A DNA stretch of 33,184 bases. Source: Bacteroidota bacterium. Lineage in GTDB: Bacteria; Bacteroidota; Bacteroidia; Chitinophagales; Saprospiraceae. The translations under genes and the position numbers were made by a program. The notes beneath the pieces were generated by a model. That model made no database searches and was not told the DNA's origin. It saw only the letters and a list, made by a program, of their open reading frames with translations. Where the stretch lies: assembly GCA_024743405.1 (NCBI GenBank), contig JANSWP010000081.1:1-33184 (forward strand), read 5' to 3'. How positions within the stretch are numbered: position 1 is the first letter of the stretch; every line of letters begins with the position of its first letter. Positions 24,754 to 33,184 of the stretch are shown in pieces.

Positions 24754-26154
24754 TTAAACATTCATAAAACCCAAAGGCGGCGCACTCGATAGGGTATTAT
24801 AAAAATTTCCAATATTCGGAAATAACATGACCAAATCGGATTTCGATACGCCATACCACAGAGCCAATTCTGCGAAATATTCATCCGTTGAGATTTGAGG
24901 AATTAGAACGCCACCCCCGATTTCCAAGTCACTGTTTAGAGCCAAAGTTGGGTATGACCCATAAACCTCTTTTCCGTTTACTTTTCCACCCATAACTAGG
25001 GTGTTTCCACCCCAAGCGTGGTCAGTTCCATTTCCATTGGATGTCAATGTTCGAGCAAAATCGGAGGTAGTAAAAGTGGTCACACAATCTTCCAAATTGA
25101 GTTCAACCAAAGCGGCTTGGAATTCACTCATCGCTTTACTCAAAATGCCGAGCATTTGGTTTTGATTGTTCAATAATTCATCGTGGTGATCCCAGCCGTC
25201 GAAACGGACAAAGAAAGTTTGTCTTTTTGCACCGAGTTGGTCACGGACTTTCATCGTTCGAGCGACCATTTTCAAACTTTGCGATAAATCGGAACCAGAG
25301 AAAGTGGTCGTCAAATTGGAATTGCCGACGGCTGCACTAAATAATTCATGTGTATTTTGGCTTGCCTCAATAACACCTGCATAAGTCTCTTTGAAAACAT
25401 CTTGATATTGTTTTTCCATCAAACTTTTGACCGCGCCCGTTCGAATTTGGTCAAAAGTTGAAGTGCCATTAAATCCTTGGATTCCGACACTTCCGTTTCC
25501 AGTTGGTAGAATGGCGTATTCGGCGCTATTTTGTCCTAATTGAAAAACATTTTTTCCCGAAAGGGAGATGTTCATAGAAATATCTTGATTGGTATTTGCG
25601 GACTGAACCATGTCCGCCAATCGTCCTGCCCAACCTGTGGGAGAGGCGGTTTGAGGAACGGATGTTTGCCATTGTTGGTCTTGGTCAGCGTGCGAAAACA
25701 ATCCAAATGGCAAACTCGAACCGTTATTGTAATTCGCTTTTGTAGTTGGCTGAACCAATGTTCCGACGTTACACACGACTGCTAATTTCCCAGCATCGAA
25801 TAATGGTTTTAACTCTGGCATCGCAGGGTGTAACCCTAATTCTTTTTCATTGTAATTGATTGGGTTCAATTTCAATAAAGAATTTTGTGGTAATGCCTGA
25901 TTGGAACGAGTGTTTGCATATTCATTGTAATGCGAATTGTCAGTCGGAACTAACATGTTGTAGGAGTCATTTCCACCTCCAAGCATGATACAAACCAAGG
26001 CACGATAGTCGTCATTTACAGCCGAATTGGCTATGGATGCTGCACTCATGGATTGTAAATTGAAAAGGGTCGAAAAGAATGTGGTTGAGCCGATTGCTGC
26101 ACAGCTAAAAGTGCCGATAAAATTCCGACGGCTGTATTTTTTTTGTTTTTGCAT
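24754..26154 (-). CDS. DUF1501 family exported protein with twin-arginine-like leader
   Basis: The start is ATG 26154, giving MQKQKKYSRRNFIGTFSCAAIG, a twin-arginine-like leader; an upstream ATG at 26247 would bury this leader 31 residues in. The 466-residue protein has the DUF1501 signatures: LVCIMLGGGNDSYNMLVP, GLHPAMPELKPLFDAGKLAVV, GLFSHADQDQQWQT, FFVRFDGWDHHDELL and TDHAWGGNTLVMGG. The conserved Asp and His residues recall the alkaline phosphatase/sulfatase superfamily, to which this family may belong; the substrate is unknown. It is paired with a DUF1800 gene upstream (133-base gap), an association that is widespread in Bacteroidota and Planctomycetes. Confidence 0.9.
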   Translation of the reverse strand: MQKQKKYSRRNFIGTFSCAAIGSTTFFSTLFNLQSMSAASIANSAVNDDYRALVCIMLGGGNDSYNMLVPTDNSHYNEYANTRSNQALPQNSLLKLNPINYNEKELGLHPAMPELKPLFDAGKLAVVCNVGTLVQPTTKANYNNGSSLPFGLFSHADQDQQWQTSVPQTASPTGWAGRLADMVQSANTNQDISMNISLSGKNVFQLGQNSAEYAILPTGNGSVGIQGFNGTSTFDQIRTGAVKSLMEKQYQDVFKETYAGVIEASQNTHELFSAAVGNSNLTTTFSGSDLSQSLKMVARTMKVRDQLGAKRQTFFVRFDGWDHHDELLNNQNQMLGILSKAMSEFQAALVELNLEDCVTTFTTSDFARTLTSNGNGTDHAWGGNTLVMGGKVNGKEVYGSYPTLALNSDLEIGGGVLIPQISTDEYFAELALWYGVSKSDLVMLFPNIGNFYNTLSSAPPLGFMNV

Positions 26155-26286
26155 GGTTGTTTTTTTGTTGTAGAGGAAACTCTGGTGGTTGCCCGATATG
26201 TGATTGATTTTTGAAGTTTTCTCTGCTTTGACTTGGGACAACCACAAGGGATTGCCTGTTTGCAGGCTTCAATTCAAATAGAAATG

Positions 26287-28026
26287 CTATTTCAAAATCG
26301 CATAATCAGGAGAAATCAAAATCAGATATAAAGCCATTTTCAATTTATCTTCATCATTATCCAATTGATTTATCGCATCCGAAATAATCGTTTTGGTATC
26401 TTCTTTGATCAAGCCGTTAGCTATTAGGATATTCAAATAATCAATCAAGGCTTTTGAGTCATTTATCAAACTCATCGGCTCTGAATAATCCATGTAGTGA
26501 ATATCTTCTCCAAAGTCTGGTTCTTCCACACAATTATCATATAAATATTGGCGAGCAACGGAGCGCGTGTTGACTTCATTGATGAGACCAATAGCATTAG
26601 TCGCATTTAGAATTTGAAACTCAGGGGCAATCATATAATTCTGTCCAATTGGTCCTTGTGGGCTGTATTCGGGTAAAAAGAAATTGAATACACTCGGTGC
26701 TTTTAGAGGACTTTGACCAGTACTTGTATAAGGGCAAAACATTTCGGTTACGAAATCGCCATTTTCATTTGGTGACAATTGAAATGCTTTTAGGAAGTTC
26801 ATATATCGGACAAGAGGTTCTCGTAATTTTCCAAAAGTATAATCAGGTGTAGGTTCGCACGTTCGGGCTTCAGGATGAAGTAAAATTGCAGTAATCACTT
26901 TTTGGAAATTATTTGGTTCAGAAGGATTAAAAGCAGCCGCGACCTCTTGAACATAATTACCGCTCGGATTTGAAGTCGTCAAGAACTTAATTAAGGATTT
27001 TGAAATAAACGGGGCAGTATTCTGATGATTTGCAAGGTGTGAAATAGTTTGATTAAAATCTTGCATTCCCGATTGATTGGCGGGCAAAACGACTCCATTT
27101 AATAAGTGTTTTTCGCTAGTGTCGTGGAAATTTTCGTACATTTTCATTGGAGTGACTACGGCAGCAACAATATCGTCTTCTTCAAATTCTCCAAAAACAC
27201 CATTTGGTGTCCCACTTCCTAATCCTGTAAAAACTTGTGCAAACTCTTTAATATCGGCATTAGAATAAGTAGGAATAAATTGCCCATTTGCGTCATACTT
27301 TCGAGTGCCATTCGGGTTCAATTCCCATAATCCAATACTGAATAATTGCATGATTTCGCGGGCATAATTTTCGTCCGGATGAATATTATTCACAAGGTCT
27401 TCTTTGGGATTATTGAAATGAGAAAGGAATAACCCCATTGAGGTACTTAAGCTCACATCTGTTAGAAGATTTTGATAATTTCCAAAACTGTTTTGTCCTA
27501 AGATATCATAAAAATTGCCTAACAATTGTCCAAAATCCTCAAATAAATCAGTGTTGTCATTAATAACATAAATTTCGCTTAAAACGAATGCCATTCTTTG
27601 TCTCAAAAGATCTGGTGAAACGATATTATTAGTCATCCAAACTGAACGAAACAACGGTGACCATATGCCGCCGCCTGCTTCATATTCACCATATAAAGTG
27701 GCTTGATTGACCATTTCTTCAACCACCGATATTTGAGGTAATTGAAATTGCTCTTCCAACCAAGCTTCATAACCCATAGCTGCAGTCATTTCGATAGTCG
27801 AATAATCTGCCCCAAAACTGGCTTGTGCTAAAAACCGGGAAGCATCTTTGAGTTGGTCTTGATTTGAAATGGGGAATCCGTCAACAGTTTTTTTGCCATC
27901 GGAATTCGAAGTAGTAACGGTGACTAAATTGTCATGTCCCGCGCCAATAAAATCTAAATGCGGCATTTGAGAAAGAAGTACATTTTGAACTCCAAAAAGG
28001 AAAAGCAGTAGGATTGATTTTTCCAT
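26287..28026 (-). CDS. DUF1800 family exported protein
   Basis: A 579-residue protein with a signal peptide (MEKSILLLFLFGVQNVLLSQ). It shows the DUF1800 order: RFLAQASFGADYSTIE near residue 63, an AWLEEQF segment, NYAREIMQLFSIGLWELNPNGT, then FGKLREPLVRYMNFLKAF and SPLKAPSVFNFFLPEYSP. The family is mostly helical and its biochemical role is not known. It nearly always stands next to DUF1501, as here, so the two probably act together outside the cytoplasm. It is the first gene of the minus-strand unit DUF1800, DUF1501, acidic T9SS protein. Confidence 0.9.
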   Translation of the reverse strand: MEKSILLLFLFGVQNVLLSQMPHLDFIGAGHDNLVTVTTSNSDGKKTVDGFPISNQDQLKDASRFLAQASFGADYSTIEMTAAMGYEAWLEEQFQLPQISVVEEMVNQATLYGEYEAGGGIWSPLFRSVWMTNNIVSPDLLRQRMAFVLSEIYVINDNTDLFEDFGQLLGNFYDILGQNSFGNYQNLLTDVSLSTSMGLFLSHFNNPKEDLVNNIHPDENYAREIMQLFSIGLWELNPNGTRKYDANGQFIPTYSNADIKEFAQVFTGLGSGTPNGVFGEFEEDDIVAAVVTPMKMYENFHDTSEKHLLNGVVLPANQSGMQDFNQTISHLANHQNTAPFISKSLIKFLTTSNPSGNYVQEVAAAFNPSEPNNFQKVITAILLHPEARTCEPTPDYTFGKLREPLVRYMNFLKAFQLSPNENGDFVTEMFCPYTSTGQSPLKAPSVFNFFLPEYSPQGPIGQNYMIAPEFQILNATNAIGLINEVNTRSVARQYLYDNCVEEPDFGEDIHYMDYSEPMSLINDSKALIDYLNILIANGLIKEDTKTIISDAINQLDNDEDKLKMALYLILISPDYAILK

Positions 28027-28115
28027 AAACTTGATTTTTTATGTTAAAAAATACTTGGTTTATGAATGAAACAGGGGAGTTTTATTTTACCCTACCTAAT
28101 TACTCAAGAAATAAT

Positions 28116-28395
28116 TTATCCCGGCTCCGCTTCTGACTCCATTGGTCGGGGAATCAAACCTCGAAAAGCAATTCTAACAGAATTGCCATCATGGACGACT
28201 CTATAAACTTCTTCTGAAATCGGCATTTCATTAATAATATCATTGTGATATTATCCTTGTCCTAATTTATATCCTACTGACCGATTCCGACTCAAAGGGC
28301 TAATGCACGTCGCCACCAAATCTCCCATCTCTGTTAAGCCACCAAAGGTTTCGGATTTTCCACCTATTGCCACACCTAAATGGGTCAATTACACG
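28116..28395 (-). pseudogene. Decayed 3' fragment of gpsA
   Basis: This stretch aligns with the 3' end of the intact gpsA (from 31998), beginning exactly at the stop codon TTA (28116-28118). Long blocks are identical, for example the sequence around GAATTGCCATCATGGACGAC. A 72-base block of gpsA (between CATTTC at 32106 and CATTTC at 32178) is missing, and small changes break the frame. Similarity fades near 28395. No 5' part is present. The plus-strand open frame that starts at 28303 inside it is an accident of this remnant. Confidence 0.92.
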
Positions 28396-28542
28396 AATCT
28401 AAGTATGGGCAACTTTGCAATTGCTCATAAAATGTTGTTTCTTGTTGCAAGGTGTGGGTGTGCACATCGTCTTTTTAAGTTCGAAAAATTCCAATTTACG
28501 ACTTTTGAGCATGCACATTTTATTATAAGAAAACCCTTAATT

Positions 28543-31500
28543 ATGGTGAAATGTAAGGTAATAAAGAGAATGATTCTTTTAATATTATGTCTATATTCTG
28601 CTCCTTTATTTAGTAATCAAGTCCCTTTTGTTGTTAGCGAAGAAAAGGACGTTTATGATTTAGTTTCCCATATTTATGTATGGAAAGATCATTCAAAGAA
28701 TGCCAAAATCAGTGACATTATTTCTCCTGCTTTTCAATCAAATTTTCAACCATACGCGCCTCCTCTTCCTGACAGGTTGGGAGTTTATTGGGGAAAATTG
28801 ATGATAAAAAATGACTTACCAGTACCCCAAATTTTAGATGATTGGTATATGAGAAGTGGAGAGGGTAGCTTTATCGAAGTATATTTTGTGAATGAATTAG
28901 GGCGGCTAATTGATGTCAAAAAAACAGGAGAGCTGGTTCCCGGCTCTAAAAAAGAGCAGGGTGTGCGAAAAAAATCTAATTCCGAAAGAATTTTGTTCAC
29001 TCATTTAGAAAATGAAACCCTGACCTTGTTTATAAGGTTACAAAAAGTAAATGCTCATCGTCCTCAATTCCATCCATTCGAATTGTATCCAAAAGACCCT
29101 TTTAGATCTGATGAACACCTCAAAAGAAAAAGTCAATACGACTTGTTTTTTGGTTTTATGATTACGATGATTGTCTTTAGTTTTCTACTTTATTTTGCCA
29201 CTTTTGACATACCATTTTTATATTATTTCCTTTTTCTTTTGGGTTGTTCCATCTTTTCATTGAGTGAATTTGGTATGCTTCGCGATGTAGAAGTGTTTCT
29301 AGAAGATCCCTTTTGGCGATATCCTTTTTTACATCTCGCCTTGACAATCATGGATTTGGGGTTCCTTTATTTCATCCGGACATTTCTTGAATTACCTCGA
29401 ATATTACCTATGTGGGATAATATTTTAAAATGGTTGATTATATTTAGAGTAATCATCTTCCTGAGTTTACTCGCCATGTATTTACCTACTTTAAATGAAG
29501 TGATTCCAGATCAAATAACGGTTTATTATATTGGGATAGAATATCTATGTATTACGGCATTGATGGTGATATTAAGTATTAAAAAGGAGAAACCAGCGTA
29601 TTTACTTTTGATTGCCACCTGTCTAGTGGTTTTCGGTGTATTTACAAATGGTATTTCCATATTATTTTTAACAGGGCTAAAAAATACGATTACTCAATTG
29701 TCTTTAGTTGCGATAAATTTCTGTTTCGCCTTAGGTTTGGCTTTTCGAATGAGAAAGATGTTTAAAGAAAAACTAGAAGGGGCCTATCTATTGAATCAGC
29801 GCTTGACCCAATTAGACAAACTTAAAGACCAGTTTTTGGCCAATACTTCCCATGAACTTAGGACTCCTTTACATGGAATCATTGGTCTGTCGGAATCACT
29901 CAAGGACGGAATTGCAGGGCATTTACCAGCCAAGGCAATTGAGAACCTAAACATGATTATATTCTCGGGCAAACGACTAGCTGCATTAGTAAATGATATC
30001 CTTGACTTTTCTAAACTAAAAACTCATGAAATTGAACTAAAGCTAGATCCAATTAACCTTGACTCAATAGTCGACGTTGTAATAAAATTAAGTGAGCCAT
30101 TAGTCAAAGGAAAAAACATTCAATTACAGAATGAAATACCTAAAGATTTATCACTTATTCTAGCAGATGAAAATCGCCTACAACAAATTCTACTCAACTT
30201 AGTAGGTAATTCTATCAAATTTACAGAGCAAGGCTCCATTAAAATAACAGCAAAAGAACAAGCCAATTGGATGGAAGTATCTATTATCGATACGGGTGTT
30301 GGTATCTCAAAAGGTAAGCTTCTTCACATTTTTGAATCATTTGAACAAGCAGATGCTACCACTCAACGAACATATGGTGGTGCAGGTCTGGGACTCACCA
30401 TTTCTAGGCAGTTGGTAGAACTTCATGGCGGACAAATCAGTGTTCAATCAGAAGAGAACATAGGCAGCACTTTTTCATTTACAGTGCCTTTAGCTACAGG
30501 AAACGCTGTCGTGATACCTAGTGAAAAAATAGTGTCCCAGAGAACTAATACTATTGAAAACATTAATCTCCAAACATCAAAGCCTTTTGAACAAGTAAGT
30601 TCAACAGAATCCAACTTTCATATTCTTATAGTTGATGATGATCCAGTTAATCAACAAGTACTCAGTAATTATCTTTCGTTAGACGGATTCCTACTGACTC
30701 AAGTGATGAATGGTAAAGATGCGTTAGCTGCCGTTGAAAGTAAAAAGAAATTTGACCTAGTCTTACTCGACGTAATGATGCCCGGAATGTCAGGTTATGA
30801 AGTATGCAAAGAAATAAGGGAGACTTATTTGCCTAGTGAATTACCAGTACTCATGATCACCGCGAAAAATCAAGTGACAGATCTAGTTGAGGCATTCGAT
30901 ATTCAAGCTAACGACTACTTGGTAAAACCAATTTCTAAGTGGGAGTTATTGGCCAGACTAAAGATACATCTTAATTTACTGCATATCAATCAATCTTATA
31001 GCCGCTTTGTGCCTAAGGAATTCTTTAAGGTATTGGGCAAGGGTAATATTCTAGATGTGAAATTGGGTGACCAGGTGGAAGAAGATATAACTGTTTTCTT
31101 TTCAGACATTCGTTCTTATACCACCTTGTCAGAATCGATGACTGTTACAGAAAACTTTAAATTCCTCAATGCTTATCTAAAGCGGATAGTGCCAATCATT
31201 AACTCGAACGAGGGCATGGTTCATCAATTTTTAGGGGATGGCATCATGGCACTTTTTCTTGGAAAAACAGAAGATGCGATAAATGCGGCGATTGCCAACC
31301 AGAGATTAATGCATGAATACAATTTAAAAAGATCTAAGCGAGGACGCATTCCAATAGCATTAGGGATTGGTTTACATACAGGTTCTCTGATGCTTGGAAT
31401 AATAGGCAATGAAAACCGTATGAGTACAGGTGTCGTTTCAGATACGGTCAATACGGCTTCCAGAATAGAAGGATTAACCAAACATTTTGGGGTTTCGATA

Positions 31501-31854
31501 CTCCTCAGTGAAGATAGTTTCGATCGACTAGAAAGGCCGGATTCATTTGATTATCGATTTATTGGTATAGTGCAGGTGAAAGGCAAAAAGAATGCTTTGG
31601 GCGTGTATGAGTTTTTTGGTGGCGATAAGGAATCTATAATTGAGCTGAAAACAAAAACTAAAAAGGATTTTGATACAGGATTACAGCAATATTTTAATAA
31701 AAACTTCAAAGAGGCTTTATTTTATTTTAGCAGTGTAATTAAACTCAACCCTAAAGATTCCGTAGCTCAACTGTATCAAAAAAGGGCATCTGAATACTTA
31801 GCAAATGGAGTGGAAGAGGACTGGATAGGCATTGAAGTAATGATGCAAAAATAG
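28543..31854 (+). CDS. 7TMR-DISM histidine kinase / receiver / class III nucleotide cyclase fusion
   Basis: From ATG 28543 it has 1103 residues; ATG 28570 gives a cleaner signal peptide (MILLILCLYSAPLFSNQ). The frame is open upstream to 28303, but that part lies in the gpsA remnant. In order: a periplasmic 7TMR-DISM sensor domain (about 25-195); seven membrane helices (about 200-395); a HisKA domain with His437 in NTSHELRTPLHG; an ATPase domain (DTGVGIS, GGAGLGLTIS); a receiver with Asp743 in LLDVMMPGMSGYE; a class III cyclase (about 845-1035) with metal ligands Asp855 (FFSDIRSYT) and Asp899 (FLGDG) and Asn970/Arg974 (NTASRIE); and a TPR-like tail. The position that is usually Lys before the GD motif is Gln895. 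It probably joins a sensed signal to cAMP or cGMP production. Confidence 0.93.
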   Translation: MVKCKVIKRMILLILCLYSAPLFSNQVPFVVSEEKDVYDLVSHIYVWKDHSKNAKISDIISPAFQSNFQPYAPPLPDRLGVYWGKLMIKNDLPVPQILDDWYMRSGEGSFIEVYFVNELGRLIDVKKTGELVPGSKKEQGVRKKSNSERILFTHLENETLTLFIRLQKVNAHRPQFHPFELYPKDPFRSDEHLKRKSQYDLFFGFMITMIVFSFLLYFATFDIPFLYYFLFLLGCSIFSLSEFGMLRDVEVFLEDPFWRYPFLHLALTIMDLGFLYFIRTFLELPRILPMWDNILKWLIIFRVIIFLSLLAMYLPTLNEVIPDQITVYYIGIEYLCITALMVILSIKKEKPAYLLLIATCLVVFGVFTNGISILFLTGLKNTITQLSLVAINFCFALGLAFRMRKMFKEKLEGAYLLNQRLTQLDKLKDQFLANTSHELRTPLHGIIGLSESLKDGIAGHLPAKAIENLNMIIFSGKRLAALVNDILDFSKLKTHEIELKLDPINLDSIVDVVIKLSEPLVKGKNIQLQNEIPKDLSLILADENRLQQILLNLVGNSIKFTEQGSIKITAKEQANWMEVSIIDTGVGISKGKLLHIFESFEQADATTQRTYGGAGLGLTISRQLVELHGGQISVQSEENIGSTFSFTVPLATGNAVVIPSEKIVSQRTNTIENINLQTSKPFEQVSSTESNFHILIVDDDPVNQQVLSNYLSLDGFLLTQVMNGKDALAAVESKKKFDLVLLDVMMPGMSGYEVCKEIRETYLPSELPVLMITAKNQVTDLVEAFDIQANDYLVKPISKWELLARLKIHLNLLHINQSYSRFVPKEFFKVLGKGNILDVKLGDQVEEDITVFFSDIRSYTTLSESMTVTENFKFLNAYLKRIVPIINSNEGMVHQFLGDGIMALFLGKTEDAINAAIANQRLMHEYNLKRSKRGRIPIALGIGLHTGSLMLGIIGNENRMSTGVVSDTVNTASRIEGLTKHFGVSILLSEDSFDRLERPDSFDYRFIGIVQVKGKKNALGVYEFFGGDKESIIELKTKTKKDFDTGLQQYFNKNFKEALFYFSSVIKLNPKDSVAQLYQKRASEYLANGVEEDWIGIEVMMQK

Positions 31855-31902
31855 ATGTTATCGAAGAAGGTCTTTTCGATAAAAAGTTTCTTCGATGACA
31901 TC
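31854..31902. terminator. Long hairpin between convergent genes
   Basis: GATGTTATCGAAGAA pairs with TTCTTCGATGACATC at 14 of 15 positions, and CTTTT-CGAT-AAAAG can pair in the loop. It overlaps the last base of the cyclase stop codon and lies between convergent genes, so it may terminate in both directions, though no strong T-run follows. Confidence 0.6.
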
Positions 31903-31997
31903 ACCATTATGGACATTTTTTCGGGAAAACCCTTCCTGTAAGAAATGGAATTCTCTTTTGAAAAAAAAGTGGTATTTAATCTTTCCAATCCAAATGA

Positions 31998-32999
31998 TTA
32001 CCCCGGCTCTGCTTCCGAGCCCATTGGTCGGCGAATCAAGCCTCGAAAAGCATCTCTAACAGAATTGCCATCATGGACGACTTTATAAACTTCTTCTGAA
32101 ATCGGCATTTCGACATTATACTCTCGCGCTAATTCCATCACGACACTACAACTCTTCACTCCTTCTGCAACCATTGACATTTCATTAATAATATCATCTA
32201 GTTTTTGCCCTTGTCCTAATTTAAATCCTACGGATCGATTACGACTCAAAGGGCTAATACATGTCGCTACCAAATCACCCATTCCTGCCAAGCCTGCAAA
32301 TGTTTCAGGTCTACCGCCCATTGCGACACCTAGTCGAGTTAATTCGGCTAATCCACGTGTGATCACTGCTGAACGAGTATTGTCTCCAGCACCAGCACCA
32401 TCTCCCATTCCAGCAGCGATTGCAATAATGTTTTTAAGAGCGCCGCCCAATTCACAACCCACTACATCGTCATTGGTATATACGCGAAAAAAACCTGTTC
32501 GAAACACTTTTTGTAGCTCATTAGCTATGGTATCATCCACCATAGCAATTACACTAGCAGCTGCCTGTCCTGCAATAATTTCGCGAGATAAATTGGGTCC
32601 GGTCAAAACACCTGCTGGATGTCCAGGTTTTATGGTTTCAATGATTTCAGTCATTCGCATTTTTGTACCTCTTTCCAAACCTTTCGCTAAACTAACAATT
32701 GGAACCCATGGACGAATATGAGTCTTGGCATCTTCTAATACTTGCCTAAAACTTTGTGCAGGAACTCCCATAATAATGACATCCGCATCTTGAATCGCCT
32801 CTTTGATAGAGGTAGTCGCTTGAAGCGTTTTTGTCAAATCCGCGCCTGGTAAATACTTTTCGTTTCGGTGATTTTTATTGATGTCATCAACTGTTTTTTG
32901 GCTTCTTGCCCACATTTTAGTAGGGGCATTTTGAGCCGTTAAAGAGGCAACCGTTGTGCCCCATGAACCACCTCCAAGTAAACCTATTTTTAAATTCAT
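31998..32999 (-). CDS. gpsA: Glycerol-3-phosphate dehydrogenase [NAD(P)+]
   Basis: A 333-residue cytosolic enzyme that reduces dihydroxyacetone phosphate to sn-glycerol 3-phosphate, the backbone of phospholipids and triacylglycerol. The dinucleotide motif GLLGGGSWGT is at residues 6-15. SLAKGLE holds the conserved Lys106. The catalytic Lys189 is in GGALKNIIAIAAGMGDG, and GDNTRSAVITRGLAE is the family's conserved C-terminal helix. Length and start are normal for the family. It is convergent with the cyclase fusion. Its upstream region begins, 27 bases from the ATG, with a copy of the dispersed element. A decayed 3' copy lies 3.9 kb to the left. Confidence 0.96.
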   Translation of the reverse strand: MNLKIGLLGGGSWGTTVASLTAQNAPTKMWARSQKTVDDINKNHRNEKYLPGADLTKTLQATTSIKEAIQDADVIIMGVPAQSFRQVLEDAKTHIRPWVPIVSLAKGLERGTKMRMTEIIETIKPGHPAGVLTGPNLSREIIAGQAAASVIAMVDDTIANELQKVFRTGFFRVYTNDDVVGCELGGALKNIIAIAAGMGDGAGAGDNTRSAVITRGLAELTRLGVAMGGRPETFAGLAGMGDLVATCISPLSRNRSVGFKLGQGQKLDDIINEMSMVAEGVKSCSVVMELAREYNVEMPISEEVYKVVHDGNSVRDAFRGLIRRPMGSEAEPG

Positions 33000-33025
33000 A
33001 TTCTTTTTTTTAAAATCAGCTTTAT

Positions 33026-33184
33026 TAACGGCTAAAAAATAAGTCCGCCAATTTGAAATAGTAGATTTTGGATTTTAGTAAGGCAAAAATACTTTTTGCG
33101 TTCGCCTTTGTACCTTCTGGCACAAGCCAGCGCAGGATGCAGGGCATCGGGGAGTATTTTTAACGCCGCAAAAGTTCAAAAAAT
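33026..33184. mobile_element. MITE-like dispersed element, copy 2 (cut by the window edge)
   Basis: The reverse complement of 6571-6727, with about six differences seen by eye over about 155 bases. The terminus TTAACGGCTAAAAAATAAG is present at 33024-33042; the other end lies beyond the window. The CTGGC/GCCAG hairpin is kept, but the outer TGTACC/GGTACA stem is altered on one arm (GCATCC on the element's strand), so pairing of the outer stem is not strictly conserved. Confidence 0.8.

Noticed and set aside
28303-28542. Long N-terminal extension of the kinase-cyclase fusion
   Set aside because: It is the antisense of the gpsA remnant followed by non-coding sequence. A signal peptide follows the ATG at 28543 or 28570, which is the better start.
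1-33184. CRISPR array, tRNA or rRNA genes, prophage or defence system
   Set aside because: No regularly spaced repeats, no recognisable RNA gene sequences, and no integrase, structural phage or nuclease genes were seen.

Overview
The window looks like a chromosomal segment of a member of the Bacteroidota, probably Saprospiraceae-like. It is AT-rich. It carries an ECF sigma / FecR / STN-TonB receptor set, a one-protein hybrid two-component system, a type IX secretion (T9SS) C-terminal sorting domain, and promoters with the Bacteroidota -7 box TAnnTTTG. No rRNA, tRNA, CRISPR array or complete insertion sequence was recognised.

Left end (1-2.6 kb): decayed genes. A sulfotransferase is broken by a frameshift and an in-frame TGA, and an MFS transporter is broken by a frameshift near its N-terminus. 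A short inverted-repeat element separates them.

2.6-10.1 kb: a set of genes with a lipid or storage-granule theme. On the minus strand are an acyl-CoA carboxylase carboxyltransferase, an alpha/beta hydrolase, two paralogous phasin-like proteins (one fused to a helix-hairpin-helix domain), a SARP/BTAD-type regulator, and a small protein with a conserved WRGxIRHVQ module. A WS/DGAT acyltransferase fused to an SCP2 domain is divergent on the plus strand. The three phasin-like/WRG genes share one promoter design: two TGTAACTC-type boxes at an 11-base period, exactly 8 bases upstream of a TAnnTTT(G/A) -7 box. This is the geometry known for SARP activators, and the SARP gene lies directly downstream of one of the three promoters. 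I infer an autoregulated granule regulon, and it is the most interesting feature of the window.

10.1-17.7 kb: an ECF sigma factor, FecR-like anti-sigma and STN-TonB receptor; a GNAT-like hypothetical protein; a secreted multidomain protein (duplicated N-terminal module, FKBP-like fold, TPR-like tail); and a small membrane protein. Intergenic repeats and a MITE-like element punctuate this stretch.

17.8-23.3 kb: a 1355-residue hybrid sensor/AraC regulator (beta-propeller, histidine kinase, receiver, AraC), an NAPE-PLD/UlaG-like metallo-beta-lactamase-fold hydrolase, and an AraC-domain remnant.

23.3-28.0 kb (minus strand): a DUF1800 protein, a DUF1501 protein with a twin-arginine-like leader, and a very acidic secreted protein with fibronectin-like repeats and a T9SS sorting domain. 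They probably form one unit for an exported process.

28.1-33.2 kb: a decayed 3' fragment of gpsA, then a large 7TMR-DISM histidine kinase / receiver / class III cyclase fusion, then the intact gpsA. The window ends inside a second, inverted copy of the ~200-base dispersed element found at 6.5-6.7 kb.
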